A program made the translations under genes and the position numbers. Shown here piece by piece: positions 63,817-64,000 of a stretch of DNA of 64,000 nucleotides; position 1 is the first letter of the stretch; each line of letters opens with the position of its first letter. The stretch is from assembly GCA_029204225.1 (NCBI GenBank), contig CM055102.1, positions 21,681,237 through 21,745,236 of the forward strand. The letters run 5' to 3'. The notes under the pieces are model-generated. The model did not search any database, was not told the DNA's origin, and saw only the letters and a list, made by a program, of their open reading frames with translations. The DNA is from Diphasiastrum complanatum (Eukaryota > Streptophyta > Lycopodiopsida > Lycopodiales > Lycopodiaceae).

Positions 63817-64000
63817 TCAAACTTTTTCTCCAGTAAGTGGCTTAGTGAAAATATCAGCTAGTTGTTCTTCTGTGCTACAATGAACAACATGAATTTCACG
63901 ACTCAGCAGCCTCTCACGTATTGAAGTGATATTGAATCTCAATGTGTTTAGTTCTCGCATGGAACACTAGATTCTTTGCTAGCTGAATGCCACTCTGGCT
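63817..64000 (-). CDS. Copia RNase H C-terminus, partial
   Basis: Minus-strand reading, entering from beyond the window edge: SGIQLAKNLVFHARTKHIEI, QYHF, then after one frameshift RERLLSREIHVVHCSTEEQ and LADIFTKPLTGEKV before the stop at 63,817. This is the C-terminal end of Copia RNase H. LTR and polypurine tract follow at the right spacing. Confidence 0.85.

Noticed and set aside
1-64000. CRISPR arrays, bacterial operons, rRNA or tRNA genes
   Set aside because: Repeats here lack regular unique spacers, and no RNA gene structure could be supported; the window is plant nuclear DNA.

Overview
The window looks like nuclear DNA from a land plant with a large, repeat-saturated genome; a gymnosperm or fern would fit, but nothing in the sequence fixes the species. 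The evidence is AT-rich DNA, GT-AG introns including one of 11.4 kb, plant-type Ty1/Copia and Ty3/Gypsy elements with tRNA-iMet-type primer sites, a plant hAT transposase, and a fragment of a plant PHD-finger gene of the IDM1 type. There is no prokaryotic-style gene organisation. Most open reading frames are decayed pieces of mobile elements.

Only one apparently intact host gene is visible. It is a three-exon plus-strand gene (44,666-57,262) for a 202-residue protein with one predicted membrane helix and a lysine/glutamate-rich C-terminus. A candidate TATA box and a GA microsatellite lie upstream. Its second intron splits a codon inside the membrane helix and holds a chromodomain-bearing Gypsy element, a second chromodomain relic on the other strand, and the 3' half of a hAT transposase gene with a proline-rich, AT-hook-bearing tail.

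Layout: 1-4,830, a gag-bearing, probably non-autonomous LTR element with a 755-codon ORF of unknown function and a 3' LTR. 5,240-5,660 and 13,365-14,283, pieces of a non-LTR element with a restriction-like-endonuclease type C-terminus. 6,341-11,293, a Gypsy element with an extra ORF downstream of pol. 12,022-12,850, a solo LTR rich in CACGTG. 14,285-16,795, a Copia pol with several lost catalytic residues. 16,830-18,941, a minus-strand Copia gag, primer site and LTR. 18,960-22,400, a minus-strand Gypsy gag-protease with leader, primer site and LTR. 22,447-25,266, a large inverted repeat in which both arms carry the same fragment of a PHD-finger (IDM1-like) gene. 27,005-30,258, LTR and gag remnants. 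30,261-33,650, a nearly complete minus-strand Copia pol. 33,709-38,420, a minus-strand Gypsy pol followed by a second copy of the extra ORF. 38,480-39,245, a minisatellite. 39,264-43,360, an inverted pair of LTR-like repeats enclosing a Gypsy fragment (with a nested solo LTR) and a Copia fragment. 44,020-57,262, the host gene and its element-filled intron. 57,263-64,000, mostly featureless DNA with a LINE relic, short duplications and the 3' end of another Copia element.

The most unusual feature is the inverted repeat: two 1.27-kb arms, a 266-bp loop and a captured two-exon host gene fragment with its intron retained. If transcribed it would form a long hairpin and could yield small RNAs against an anti-silencing gene. 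Second is an extra ORF found downstream of pol in two separate Gypsy elements.
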